From the NCBI RefSeq assembly GCF_018333375.1, contig NZ_BORW01000037.1:1-48628 (forward strand): a stretch of 48,628 nt of DNA. The letters run 5' to 3'. Positions 35,412 to 44,466 of the stretch are shown here, piece by piece. The stretch comes from Paenibacillus cookii (GTDB taxonomy: Bacteria; Bacillota; Bacilli; Paenibacillales; Paenibacillaceae). The notes under the pieces were generated by a model. The model made no database searches. It worked only from the letters and a program-made list of their open reading frames with translations, and had not been told where the DNA came from. Each line of letters begins with the position of its first letter. Within the stretch, counting starts at the first letter, position 1. Position numbers and translations under genes: made by a program.

Positions 35412-35882
35412 ATGCACAGTACATGGGGCGTGAGGCTGCTGTCCTCGTCCATGCCTTCCGATATGTTCATGGATTCCATCATGTTATGGGCCGTCATCCT
35501 GCTCGTTTTGATGATGATCGGCGGATATTTCATGATCCGGAAATTTTTGAAGGTCCTGCCGAAAAACGACGGCAAGTCCAAGCTCGATTGGCAGAACCAT
35601 TGGGTCGAATCCAGCCGCCATCTTTGGACGGACGAATCCAAGGCATTTTTGGAAAAACTGGTCAAGCCCGTTCCCGGACCGTTCCGGGACATCGCCAAAC
35701 ATTCCATCGCCGCCGAAATCGGCAGAATCGCTTTGGAAGAGGGAGCCGCGGAAGTGACCCGCGACCATTGCATTAAAGGGTACATCTCCGCGACGCCAAA
35801 AAGGGACAACAAGTTCCTCGTCGCTTTTCTGAACAAAAACCAGATCGACTACAAGCCGTACGAGCATTTGATGCAAAAGTAG
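35412..35882 (+). CDS. DUF2621 (YneK-like) membrane protein
   Basis: This 156-residue protein has one N-terminal membrane helix (residues 20-41, MDSIMLWAVILLVLMMIGGY) and a cytoplasmic domain with WQNHWVESSRHLWTDESKAF and VPGPFRDIAKHSIAAEIGRI. It resembles Bacillus YneK (DUF2621), whose function is unknown. The ATG at 35412 has GAGGTG six bases upstream; a longer frame to 35379 starts before that site. A good promoter is directly upstream. Confidence 0.75.
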   Translation: MHSTWGVRLLSSSMPSDMFMDSIMLWAVILLVLMMIGGYFMIRKFLKVLPKNDGKSKLDWQNHWVESSRHLWTDESKAFLEKLVKPVPGPFRDIAKHSIAAEIGRIALEEGAAEVTRDHCIKGYISATPKRDNKFLVAFLNKNQIDYKPYEHLMQK

Positions 35883-35903
35883 GTTACGAGATACTAGCGA
35901 AAC

Positions 35904-35978
35904 AAGCCCCCGGGCAGGAGCATCACTCTTGAAGAAATGAATCATTTCGTCAATTGGATCCCATGCCCGGGGGCTTTT
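35904..35978 (+). terminator. Compound intrinsic terminator
   Basis: A 13-bp stem (AAGCCCCCGGGCA, 35904-35916, with TGCCCGGGGGCTT) encloses an inner hairpin (GAAAT/ATTTC). Four T follow. It separates the DUF2621 gene from the epimerase gene, whose ribosome site starts 20 bases on. Confidence 0.8.
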
Positions 35979-36011
35979 GCATTCCGAGAACCAGATAAGA
36001 AGGTGATCAAA

Positions 36012-36929
36012 TTGAGGAACATAGCCATTGGCGGCGGAACGGGGTTCATCGGGAAAGCGCTGACGGCGCATCTGGTGGGACAAGGATGCGAAGTCACCCT
36101 CATTTCCCGAAAAAAGCCGGCTGATGCCCAAGCTGGCGTGCGATACCTGACCTGGGATCAGCTCAAAACCGCCCCGGATCTTCTCGAAGGCACCGAAGCG
36201 ATCATAAATTTGGCCGGGGCTTCGCTAAATCAGCGCTGGACGCCAAAAGCCAAGCAAAACATTATCGAGTCGCGCCTGGCCACCGTCCATGCCGTCGCCA
36301 AACTCGTTCAAGCGTTGCGCGAGAAGCCGGCGGTCGTCGTCCTAGGTTCAGCGGTCGCCATCTATGGCACATCGCTTACCGAAACTTTCCGTGAGGACAG
36401 CGAACGCCGCGTCGTCGATTTTCCTTCCTCCGTCGTCCAGGAATGGGAAGATGCCGCCGACGAAATTCAGGGCGTTCGTTTGGTCAAACTCCGGACGGGA
36501 GTGGTGCTAGGGAATGACGGCGGAGCGTTTCCGCTCATGAAGCTGCCGTATATGCTCGGTTTCGGCGGCCGGATCGGCAGCGGCAAACAATGGGTCCCAT
36601 GGATCCATGTGCAGGATATGGTTCGCCTGATCGAGTACTGCGTCCTCCATCCGGAATTGCGGGGGCCGGTAAACGCAACGGCTCCGGAGCCCGTCACCAA
36701 CAACCGGTTCGGGCAAACGGTCGGCCGGATCTACCGACGCCCGCATTGGTTTCCGGTGCCGCCGTTTATGATACGGGCCGTTCTGGGCGAACTCTCCCTC
36801 ATGCTGCTGGAAGGTCAGCGGGTGATCCCGGAAAAGCTGCTCTCGCAAGGTTTCCGCTTCGAATATCCGACCTTGGAACAGGCTCTGCGTCAATTAATGG
36901 AGGAGCATCAAGCGGATCGGAACGTATAA
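36012..36929 (+). CDS. TIGR01777 family NAD(P)-binding oxidoreductase
   Basis: This 305-residue protein is an atypical short-chain dehydrogenase/epimerase (YfcH type). The glycine motif is GGGTGFIGKALTAHL, then INLAGASLNQRWTPKAK, and the C-terminal DUF1731 region (PHWFPVPPFMIRAVLGELS). The reaction is unknown. The start is the TTG at 36012 with AAGAAGGTGAT seven bases upstream. The 3' end overlaps that of the convergent FHA gene by 22 bases, with no terminator between them. Confidence 0.85.
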   Translation: MRNIAIGGGTGFIGKALTAHLVGQGCEVTLISRKKPADAQAGVRYLTWDQLKTAPDLLEGTEAIINLAGASLNQRWTPKAKQNIIESRLATVHAVAKLVQALREKPAVVVLGSAVAIYGTSLTETFREDSERRVVDFPSSVVQEWEDAADEIQGVRLVKLRTGVVLGNDGGAFPLMKLPYMLGFGGRIGSGKQWVPWIHVQDMVRLIEYCVLHPELRGPVNATAPEPVTNNRFGQTVGRIYRRPHWFPVPPFMIRAVLGELSLMLLEGQRVIPEKLLSQGFRFEYPTLEQALRQLMEEHQADRNV

Positions 36930-38884
36930 CGTCCTTTGACGATCACGAACGTATCCCCGTCCTGCAGCGGATATTCCTTATAAGGCACCATCTCTTCCCC
37001 TTTGAGCCTCGTTCCGTTTTTCGAGCCGAGATCCTTGATCAAAAACCTTCCGTCTTCGCTCCGGCTTAATTCCACATGCGCACGCGATGTTCCTACGGAG
37101 CGCTCGACATACTGCGATACCTCTTCGGACCTGCCGATAACAAAATGCTGCTGCCTTAGCTCGATCCTTTCGGCTGCCCCTCCTCCATCGCTTTCCCGAA
37201 GCAGATAGCCCAAAGGAGGGGAGGACACGGGGGTATGGCTTTCCCGACCCGACGAGGGGAGTGGACTTAAGAGCACGGTAGCGCCGGCTCCTTTTCCAGG
37301 CTGCAGAGTTTCCGTTTTTAGGCCAATGCCGCCGTCCCCCTCCCCCTCGTCTGTATCCGGAAAACGCAGCGGCACATGATCTTCGGCCCGGTTCCATCCT
37401 TCCCGGCGATGCGGGAGCCCCGTAATGCCCACGGCTCCAGCGCCGCTCTCTCTTGTCCTCATTTCACGGTTGCCGTCGCGGTCTTGCACGGCATCCTGCG
37501 GAGGGAATTTCCACTTCCACGCCGGCTCCGGATCCTTGTCCGCTTGGACGAAAGCCTCTTCTTTGTTTTTTCTCCCGCCTCTCAAAAATCCCGTAAACCG
37601 TTCAATTTCAAAACGGGAACGGCCCTGACGAAGGTTCGGTTCGGCGGAAAGCTCGGCGGAGCCGAAATCGGGCAGCGCTTCGAACGAAGCGGAATCCGCC
37701 GCGGCATATGTGGGCGCGAAGAGTTTGCCCATCCAGCTCAGAGTAGCGACGCCTCCCAAAATCACGGTCAATATGGCGCATAGGATCATCGTCCCGTTGC
37801 CCGGATCCGGCATATAAATCATCCTCCAAACAACCGCCGCGGCCAGCAGGCAGCCAAGCGCGATGTAGGTTTTGCGCGCGGAGGCGGATTTCTGCGCCGC
37901 CTCATCAACGTTTTCAGCCGCTTCCGGTTCCGTTTCCAGGTCACCACCGTTCCAGCTTTTCAAGAAATCGGGCAGCGCATCAACGTTCCGGCCGGCCGGA
38001 TGAAGCTTCGAGCTCAAGAGATCCTCGCCAGGCATGGCAGCTTCGGCCTGCAACCCGCTTCGCGCCGCCGAAAGGCTCGCCGAGTCCCTGCGTAACCCCC
38101 GCTCTCTCACGGGGCTCACCGGTTTTTCCTGCATCTGGGAAACGGCTCCGGGACGTTGCCAAGGAAAGGTCCCCCCATTTATCGCCGCGGGTTCATCTGC
38201 TTCCCAACGGCCCGCATCCTCAATGCGGGGAGCTTCCTGCATCCGGTCCCGTTTCCTGGCGGCAGGAGGAGCATGATTGTTCGCGCCTGCTTGAATCCGG
38301 ACATCGCCTTCCTTAGAGAGAAGACCCAGGAGCAGCTTTTTAAATCCTCCCGGGGAAAAATCCTCGGATGCCGTATACTGCAGCAGCTGCTGCACTCCGC
38401 TGCCGCTCAGTTCGGTTACAGATGCCATGAACCGGGTGACCAGCTCCTTCAAGGCGTCTTGGACCGGCTTCAAGCCTTCCGTCCGGTCAAGCGGAACGTA
38501 GGTCAGGTAAAGCGTCCCTTCCTGCAGCGACCCGTGCACGAAAATATAGTCTTCGTCCAACACGTATTTGAGCGGCTGCAGCATGTAAAGCGCGCTGTCT
38601 TCCAACGCCTCGGCCACCTGCAGCAGCAAAGCGTAATATTCGGTCATGTTGATTTTTTCGCTTTTCAGCATATGGGACAACATCTTTTTTTCCGTGATGT
38701 CGTACCAAAGCGTAACCCGAAGATCGACTTCTTTGACATGGAGGGGCAATAAGCGCGGGATCCGCGAAGCCCCGATCATCGCCACCTCTACCTTGCTCAG
38801 TTCGTCCGAAGCGATGCCGGATGAGTCCGACAATACCATATAGGTTCCGCCCTGCTGCATAAAATCGCGCGACAAACCCATCAT
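36908..38884 (-). CDS. FHA domain membrane protein of the Tad pilus locus
   Basis: This 658-residue protein has an N-terminal domain (residues 1-190) of the DUF6382 type, a low-complexity linker, two membrane helices near residues 340-390 (TYIALGCLLAAAVVWRMIYM, then a second) and a C-terminal FHA domain (FVIGRSEEVSQYV, then SRAHVELSR and GSKNGTRL). FHA domains bind phosphothreonine, so a kinase may regulate pilus assembly. It is the last gene of the tad operon; the ATG has GAGGTG nearby, 12 bases after the peptidase gene ends. Confidence 0.83.
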   Translation of the reverse strand: MMGLSRDFMQQGGTYMVLSDSSGIASDELSKVEVAMIGASRIPRLLPLHVKEVDLRVTLWYDITEKKMLSHMLKSEKINMTEYYALLLQVAEALEDSALYMLQPLKYVLDEDYIFVHGSLQEGTLYLTYVPLDRTEGLKPVQDALKELVTRFMASVTELSGSGVQQLLQYTASEDFSPGGFKKLLLGLLSKEGDVRIQAGANNHAPPAARKRDRMQEAPRIEDAGRWEADEPAAINGGTFPWQRPGAVSQMQEKPVSPVRERGLRRDSASLSAARSGLQAEAAMPGEDLLSSKLHPAGRNVDALPDFLKSWNGGDLETEPEAAENVDEAAQKSASARKTYIALGCLLAAAVVWRMIYMPDPGNGTMILCAILTVILGGVATLSWMGKLFAPTYAAADSASFEALPDFGSAELSAEPNLRQGRSRFEIERFTGFLRGGRKNKEEAFVQADKDPEPAWKWKFPPQDAVQDRDGNREMRTRESGAGAVGITGLPHRREGWNRAEDHVPLRFPDTDEGEGDGGIGLKTETLQPGKGAGATVLLSPLPSSGRESHTPVSSPPLGYLLRESDGGGAAERIELRQQHFVIGRSEEVSQYVERSVGTSRAHVELSRSEDGRFLIKDLGSKNGTRLKGEEMVPYKEYPLQDGDTFVIVKGRYTFRSA

Positions 38885-38896
38885 TCCTGTTCACCT

Positions 38897-39409
38897 CTAA
38901 CCGAGTGTATAGACGCTGGCCGCAACATAACCGGGAAGCACCGCAAGCATAAACGGAAAACGCAGCTGCTTCTCCTTGCCTGCCGTCAGGGACCGGAAAT
39001 TCCTCAATATAAAAAACCCGGCCAAATTGCGTGCCACATTCCGCATTCTTTGCATGGTCTCGCGTCTCCACAATAAAATCAGAATACCGATGAATCCGGC
39101 GCATAGCACCGAATAAACGATGCACTGGATGGTTAACAGCGTCCCCAGCCATGCGCCGATCCCTCCAAACAGCTTGACGTCTCCGGCGCCGACCGCCCCC
39201 ATCATATGCATCAGCAGAAGCAGCACGAACCCCGTTCCAAGTCCTTTGACCGAAAACAACAGTCCCTGGAAACCATCCGCTGCGAAGTGGATCAGAATCC
39301 CGCTAAGCATCGCCGACAGCGTTAACCAATTCGGAATTTTCATCGTGCGAATATCCGTGACGAATGCCGAGATGATGATCAGCGCGCACCCCCAAATCCA
39401 AAAAGCCAT
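38897..39409 (-). CDS. tadV: Prepilin peptidase (A24, TadV/CpaA-like)
   Basis: This 170-residue membrane enzyme cleaves pilin-type signal peptides. The two catalytic aspartates are visible in SAFVTDIRTMKIPN (D19) and in GAGDVKLFGG, near residue 77, together with about five membrane helices. It lacks the methylase domain, as is usual for TadV. AAAGGAGG precedes the ATG. In this locus its substrates should be the Flp pilin and the three TadE/TadG-like proteins. Confidence 0.88.
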   Translation of the reverse strand: MAFWIWGCALIIISAFVTDIRTMKIPNWLTLSAMLSGILIHFAADGFQGLLFSVKGLGTGFVLLLLMHMMGAVGAGDVKLFGGIGAWLGTLLTIQCIVYSVLCAGFIGILILLWRRETMQRMRNVARNLAGFFILRNFRSLTAGKEKQLRFPFMLAVLPGYVAASVYTLG

Positions 39410-39481
39410 GTCCGAACCTCCTTTTCTTTCACGACGCGCCCGGCGCTCTGAGACTTCAAGCAGACATCTTTGCGCCCGGGC

Positions 39482-40483
39482 TCATCCTTTAACAACCGTA
39501 AACATCACCTCGGTCCTTTTCCCGTCCGAGGTCGTAATGACAAACGGCCACGTGCCCGGCGTGGTATTGGTTCCGACGAACCACTCCCATTCGACATACC
39601 CTTCCGCATCCGCTTGTTGATCCCCGAGGTATTTGGCCGTGCTTTGTCCGCTTTTATAAAAAACGGAAAGGTTGGCCGACGCCCCGGGTTGGATTTTGAC
39701 GCGCACTTTTGCTTTTTTGCCGACGTAGGCAGGGTCCGGTTTTTCAATAATTTGTACCGCCGATCCTTCGGATCCGGACTCGTCCCCTTTGCCCGCGTTC
39801 TCTTCCGTTTCCCCAATCCACAACCGTTCCTGGGCTTTCGCCTGGATTATGATTTTTTTATTCAGAAGCGGCACCTTCATCGGCAACTCATAGCTGACTT
39901 CGATCCCGAAATAAGGATCCGTGCGGGTCCGCAAATTCGGAATTTGAATGTTCGATACATGGATGCGCTCATAGTCAAGCAGCCGGCTTTCCATGTACGG
40001 CTTAAGAATCGGCTTTATGACCGGGTCAAGGACGGCCTCCGCCGCCTGGTTTTTCAAATCCTGAAGCGGTTCGTCCGCCCTGGCGGCCGCGTCCGCCATC
40101 CATTCGTTCAAGGGAGCCGGCAGCGTATCCGTGTATTGGGCGGCCCAATCGCTTAAAGAAAGCTTCGGGATGCTCCAGCTGCCGGCAGGTTTCTTGCCGT
40201 CTTCGTTATCCCCGGGCTTTTTGGGCTCAATGGCCAACGCAACCGGGTACATATGGGTGGATACCATTTTGACGGTATCGCTAACCGTGCTTTGCAGCGC
40301 CGTAGAAACCAGCGTCATCTGCACGATATAAATCAGGAAAAGGACAAAGAAGATAAACATCGGCATCACCAGGGATGCCTCGACGACCATGCTTCCCTGC
40401 TCGGTGCCGCCGGGTCGGGGGCATCCTTCCCCGAAATTCGCCCGCATTCGGTTAATAAGAATAATCCGCTTGTTTGACCGCAT
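39482..40483 (-). CDS. TadE-like pseudopilin
   Basis: This 333-residue protein has a class III-type signal: EQG followed by SMVVEASLVMPMFIFFVLF, with cleavage after Gly and a Glu at position +5, then a helix. The large C-terminal part is predicted to be outside the membrane; a charged beta-rich end (WEWFVGTNTTPGTWPFVI) follows. Such minor pilins join the Tad pilus. ATG at 40483 has GGAAGGA upstream and overlaps the previous gene by 32 bases; an ATG at 40447 is an alternative. Confidence 0.75.
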   Translation of the reverse strand: MRSNKRIILINRMRANFGEGCPRPGGTEQGSMVVEASLVMPMFIFFVLFLIYIVQMTLVSTALQSTVSDTVKMVSTHMYPVALAIEPKKPGDNEDGKKPAGSWSIPKLSLSDWAAQYTDTLPAPLNEWMADAAARADEPLQDLKNQAAEAVLDPVIKPILKPYMESRLLDYERIHVSNIQIPNLRTRTDPYFGIEVSYELPMKVPLLNKKIIIQAKAQERLWIGETEENAGKGDESGSEGSAVQIIEKPDPAYVGKKAKVRVKIQPGASANLSVFYKSGQSTAKYLGDQQADAEGYVEWEWFVGTNTTPGTWPFVITTSDGKRTEVMFTVVKG

Positions 40484-42686
40484 AATATCGGTTTCCTTCC
40501 ACCTTATCCGGACTGCCGCCGGCATATCCGACCCATTTCATCACGCCGGGGAGAAACCACAGTCTCATGCCCATCTTCACCTCTCCCGAAGCGTAAGTGG
40601 CTCTTTCCGCGGGGTTGATTCCCGTATTGAAACGGATCAGCGCTAACATGCGCGACATTTTTTTCTGATTGTTGCTGTGCAGGAGTAAAAAAAGACGCAA
40701 ATGGTCGCGGTACGTCAATTTCGCTTTGATGTAGCTGGACAGTTCTACGGATCCCGTCGTACACAGCGTGATCATGTCAGCCATCGCCATTTCGATGCCG
40801 TAGAGCAGAGCAGCGGCGAGCACAAGCAGCGGATGGCCGAGGCCGCTGTTTTTGACCAGCCCTTCCATCGTACGGATCGCCAGCCTGGACGCGAAGATTT
40901 CGGCATAGGCCGCCGAAACGTTGCCTACGGGGTTATGAAACCCGTATACGATGTACTCCAATTCTTGGTTTTTGACGCTTAGCTGGTCCGCGACCGCGTC
41001 TCCCAAACCCGCCTTCGGATCGGACGCCGCCTCCTTCAGACGGCTGATATCAAAATGATTAAAGTACATGGCCGCATATTCGTTTTGCAGCAATTCGTCC
41101 TTGACCCCGGACATCATGCCCCCCAGCGCTCCGTACAACCCGTCCATTCCGTTCATCGCCGACTTCCCTGCATCGTAAGGATCGTCGTCAAGGTCGGCTC
41201 CCTTGGTTTCCCCCTCGGCAGCTTGCTTGTTAAATTCGATGCTTTCGCCGTAATAGGTTTGCAGCGTGTCGTATTCTTTCCTATAAGACTTTGCCTTTTG
41301 ATCCAGCTCGTTGATCCGTTCCAAAATATTCGCTGCCTCTTTCAATTTGGCCTTGCCCTGTTTTTCCTTTTCCTTCCGCTCTTTATCCGAACCGCGGTGC
41401 TGCTCGATCACCGCCGCTTCCTGGTCCAGCCTGTTCGCGGAACCCGACTCGGCGTAGGCCCGCAAATAGCCGTCGATCACCCCTCGGGCCGCAATGACCG
41501 CGCTTTTCATGCTGCTTGAGCTGCCGTAAAGCCCGGATGCCCCGGCCAGCTCGGACCGTGCCGACGAAAGGCTTTGGTCCGCCTGCCGGAACTCGTCCCG
41601 CTGGCGGCTGATCTCTTGCTTCAAATCCCCCAGCAGGCTTTCGCTCAGCAAAAGCTGGTCGGTTTGTCCGCGCAAGCCGCGGATCGTCGCCGCGTCATCC
41701 CCGTTGATTCCGGCCGTATGCCCCGGAATGACGCTTCGCGAAACCGCGTCGTAACCTGCGCTTTCGGAGCGGTTTTCGGAAGCCGCGATGACTTCTTTCA
41801 TCTTTTCGTTCAGTTCGGATGCCTCCTGCCATGCCAGATCGGCCTCCTGCAAAAGCTTGCCGTGGCTGTTCGCCGCCGAACGATGCTTGCTGCCAAGCCG
41901 GGACGTCACGTCCGACGAATCCGTCAAATAATCCCGGATCTCGTCGCTGTACTGCGGCTCCTCATCCTCGCCGCGGTTCGCGTCTTCATTCGCCTTGGCG
42001 ACGTAATCATCGTATTGGGCAGCAATCCCTGCTGCAGCGCTCACCCGCGAGGATCCGAGAGACTCATTGGAAATGGAGGAGGAATACACGCCCATGAGCA
42101 TGCCCGGTATGCCGTTTGCGCTTTGCGCCGCCTGTCTTTGCTTGTCCAGCATCCGGTCCAGCGCGGCCTCACGTTTGTCGTACAGCTTTTGCAGCTTGCG
42201 CAGCACGTCGACCGTGTCGGAAGCCTCTTTCATCGAAGAAGACAACGGCTTCATTTTCCCGGCAATCTCAAGCGTAAAATCGATTGGCGCCTTATACTTC
42301 ATTTCCTCCCCGATTTGGCGGTTGAAAATGTCGTATTCGCCGAGCATCCTTTCCATCTGCAGGCCGGAACTGTCCAGCTCCATCGGCAGCAAATCGAACC
42401 GGTCGCTCCTTTTCCCCTTTTCCAAACTGCTGCTCAACACGCCGGCCATAATCTGGTCCCCGCTCTGTTCCCCGTAGGCAAATAAACCGTACCGTTCCTG
42501 CAGCTCCACGTCATAGGAAGACATGACGGAACGAACCGCCGCATGCGCCAACCGTTCGGTTTGAACCTTCATCGCCGCGATGCGCGCATAATCGATAAAA
42601 AGAGCGACGAACGCAAATATAAAAGCAAGAATCATGATTAAAAATACGGAAACCGAACCGTTTTCCGTCCGCCTTCCAGCAAACAC
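40452..42686 (-). CDS. Large TadG-like pilus protein (DUF5702-type)
   Basis: This 744-residue protein starts at a GTG with GAGGGG seven bases upstream. Its N-terminus has a signal helix ENGSVSVFLIMILAFIFAF in which +5 is Phe, not Glu. The remainder is a long helical exported domain with coiled-coil stretches (around residues 120-210 and 420-470) and Ser/Asp-rich parts. It matches the pattern of DUF5702-type proteins encoded in Gram-positive tad loci. Its role in the pilus is not known; a tip adhesin or shaft component is possible. Confidence 0.72.
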   Translation of the reverse strand: MFAGRRTENGSVSVFLIMILAFIFAFVALFIDYARIAAMKVQTERLAHAAVRSVMSSYDVELQERYGLFAYGEQSGDQIMAGVLSSSLEKGKRSDRFDLLPMELDSSGLQMERMLGEYDIFNRQIGEEMKYKAPIDFTLEIAGKMKPLSSSMKEASDTVDVLRKLQKLYDKREAALDRMLDKQRQAAQSANGIPGMLMGVYSSSISNESLGSSRVSAAAGIAAQYDDYVAKANEDANRGEDEEPQYSDEIRDYLTDSSDVTSRLGSKHRSAANSHGKLLQEADLAWQEASELNEKMKEVIAASENRSESAGYDAVSRSVIPGHTAGINGDDAATIRGLRGQTDQLLLSESLLGDLKQEISRQRDEFRQADQSLSSARSELAGASGLYGSSSSMKSAVIAARGVIDGYLRAYAESGSANRLDQEAAVIEQHRGSDKERKEKEKQGKAKLKEAANILERINELDQKAKSYRKEYDTLQTYYGESIEFNKQAAEGETKGADLDDDPYDAGKSAMNGMDGLYGALGGMMSGVKDELLQNEYAAMYFNHFDISRLKEAASDPKAGLGDAVADQLSVKNQELEYIVYGFHNPVGNVSAAYAEIFASRLAIRTMEGLVKNSGLGHPLLVLAAALLYGIEMAMADMITLCTTGSVELSSYIKAKLTYRDHLRLFLLLHSNNQKKMSRMLALIRFNTGINPAERATYASGEVKMGMRLWFLPGVMKWVGYAGGSPDKVEGNRYYAVKQADYSY

Positions 42687-42705
42687 ACCTTATCCCCTCT
42701 TTCCG

Positions 42706-43395
42706 CTACCTGCCCGAAGACCTGAATTGATTCAGCACCTCCGCGGCGCTGCCCGGATCGGTTTTGGCGTCTTCCCTTGTACCTTTGAATTTCGAAGCAT
42801 AATATCTCATTAAATCAACCGTACGAATGAATTCGACGGGTTCGACGACAGCGGAATTGCCAAAGCTGCTCGCATCCGAACCGTCTTTCAGCAGGGTATC
42901 CAGCGGCGGGAGGGACAGCATGCGAGTCAGGTCTACCCTCACCGTCCGCTGCACGATCGTGTTTTTGTAGCTGATCTCGCCTTTCATTTCAGGCGGGACC
43001 ATGCTTCCGGAATGGTTCATTTTGATGACAGGAAGGCTGCCTCCCGCCCCATTTCCCCCCGGCATGGGAACGGTTTCCGTATTCTCCGTTATCCCGGTCC
43101 AGCCAAACAACGCCCCAAGCATCCCGTCTTCGCTCAGCCTCCAATACAAGGAATCGTATTGTCCTTTCCCGACCTGGCCGGTGGCTGCTTGCTTGTGGCT
43201 GTTGTCCCAGCTGTAAGCCGCCCGCTCCGCGACGGCGGACGCGGTCTGGTGCAAAAAGCTCTGCTGATACACGTACAGGCAAAAAAATACGAGCGTCATC
43301 GTGACAAACAGGACGATCGGAAGCACGAGGGAAGCTTCGACGGTGAAACTCCCCTCGCTGCCTTTGAGAGGTTTAGCTATCCGAAAAAACTTCAT
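42706..43395 (-). CDS. tadE: TadE-like pseudopilin
   Basis: This 229-residue protein carries a class III-type signal, EGSFTVEASLVLPIVLF, with Gly before the cleavage site and Glu at +5. Then a helix and a mostly beta-type exported domain follow. The start overlaps the end of the flp gene by 23 bases; the ribosome site (GTGGA) is weak, suggesting coupled translation. Confidence 0.8.
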   Translation of the reverse strand: MKFFRIAKPLKGSEGSFTVEASLVLPIVLFVTMTLVFFCLYVYQQSFLHQTASAVAERAAYSWDNSHKQAATGQVGKGQYDSLYWRLSEDGMLGALFGWTGITENTETVPMPGGNGAGGSLPVIKMNHSGSMVPPEMKGEISYKNTIVQRTVRVDLTRMLSLPPLDTLLKDGSDASSFGNSAVVEPVEFIRTVDLMRYYASKFKGTREDAKTDPGSAAEVLNQFRSSGR

Positions 43396-43567
43396 CGCTT
43401 TTTTTGTCCACTTTCGTTAACAGCCGTTGCACGATCCGAAGCAGCTCTTTTCGGAACAACAAGGCGATGATGATAATCACCGCAATGATCAAGATCATTT
43501 CGAGCATTCCGAGTCCGTCTTCCTGTTTCCAAAAATGTTTGGCTTTGCTCCAAGCAAGCATCCACAT
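43373..43567 (-). CDS. flp: Flp1-family type IVb pilin
   Basis: This 64-residue protein is the probable main pilin. After a short leader (MWMLAWSKAKHFWKQEDG) a Gly precedes the mature start LGMLEMILIIAVIIIIALLF, with Glu at +5, the hallmark of a TadV-processed pilin. A charged tail ends the protein. AGGAGG lies eight bases before the ATG. It follows tadC at 13 bases. Confidence 0.85.
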   Translation of the reverse strand: MWMLAWSKAKHFWKQEDGLGMLEMILIIAVIIIIALLFRKELLRIVQRLLTKVDKKSDEVFSDS

Positions 43568-43580
43568 ACCTTCATTCCTC

Positions 43581-44453
43581 CTACAAATTCATCATCATAA
43601 AAGCAGGCGTTCCGACAAGCACAATCACAATCATAAAAATGACGACCATCGGAAAGATCAGCTTGGAAGACGCCTGTTCTCCCCGGGTCCGCGTAATGGC
43701 CTTCCGTTTCTCCCACAGAACCCGGGACAAATCGGTCAATGCCAGCACGAAGTCGCTCCCGCCCCGCCTGAAATTGAGCAGGACGGTCGTCGTAAAAATC
43801 GAAACCTCCTGAACGGCGCAGCGTTTGCTGAAGTTTTCGAAGGACTGCTGAAAGGAGTATCCCCCTTCGAGGTCATCCTTCATCTTGATCAGCTCGCGGT
43901 AGAGCGGATGATGAACCTGCTGCTTTTTCTGCTCCACGCAGTGGCTGATCGCCTTTTGGACCGTTTCGCCGGCTCCGACCAGCAGCACGATTTTGTTCAG
44001 CAGTTCCGGAAGCTCCGTCAAAATGTCCTGGTCGCGCTTGACGACCTTGCCGTGCATGTCCTTGATCATGGCCGCCGGCACCAGCACGCCCATCGCCCCG
44101 CCGATCGCCAGCCCCGCGGCGTCTTTCATGGCGAGCGTCAGCAAGCAGCCCAGCATAAGCAGCAGCCAGCCGTAAGCCATCATTTCCCCGGCGTATAACA
44201 GCGTCAATTCGGCGCTGTAGCGCTGGCCGTTCAGCTTTTGGATCGAGCGCTGAATTTTGAAGAAAAACAGCGGGAAACGGGACATCAGCTTCAATCGCTC
44301 CACAACATACAGCATCGGGGGAGCCAACCTCTTAAGCCGCAGCCCCTCCATATGCAGCTTCATCACGCTCCGGTATTTCGCGCCGCCGATCCGGTTCAGC
44401 ACCACCCAACCACCCGCCAGCAGAACCAGCATCACGACCGCAATCAGCTCCAC
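43581..44453 (-). CDS. tadC: Tad assembly membrane protein TadC
   Basis: This 290-residue protein belongs to the type II secretion F family. It has N- and C-terminal membrane helices and the T2SSF core DILTELPELLNKIVLLVGAG (near residue 145), followed by the QQSFENFSKRCAVQEVS segment. It works with TadB and the TadA ATPase in the inner platform of the pilus. It begins with a GTG, 13 bases after tadB ends. Confidence 0.88.
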   Translation of the reverse strand: MELIAVVMLVLLAGGWVVLNRIGGAKYRSVMKLHMEGLRLKRLAPPMLYVVERLKLMSRFPLFFFKIQRSIQKLNGQRYSAELTLLYAGEMMAYGWLLLMLGCLLTLAMKDAAGLAIGGAMGVLVPAAMIKDMHGKVVKRDQDILTELPELLNKIVLLVGAGETVQKAISHCVEQKKQQVHHPLYRELIKMKDDLEGGYSFQQSFENFSKRCAVQEVSIFTTTVLLNFRRGGSDFVLALTDLSRVLWEKRKAITRTRGEQASSKLIFPMVVIFMIVIVLVGTPAFMMMNL

Positions 44454-44466
44454 ATCCTCACCCCGC

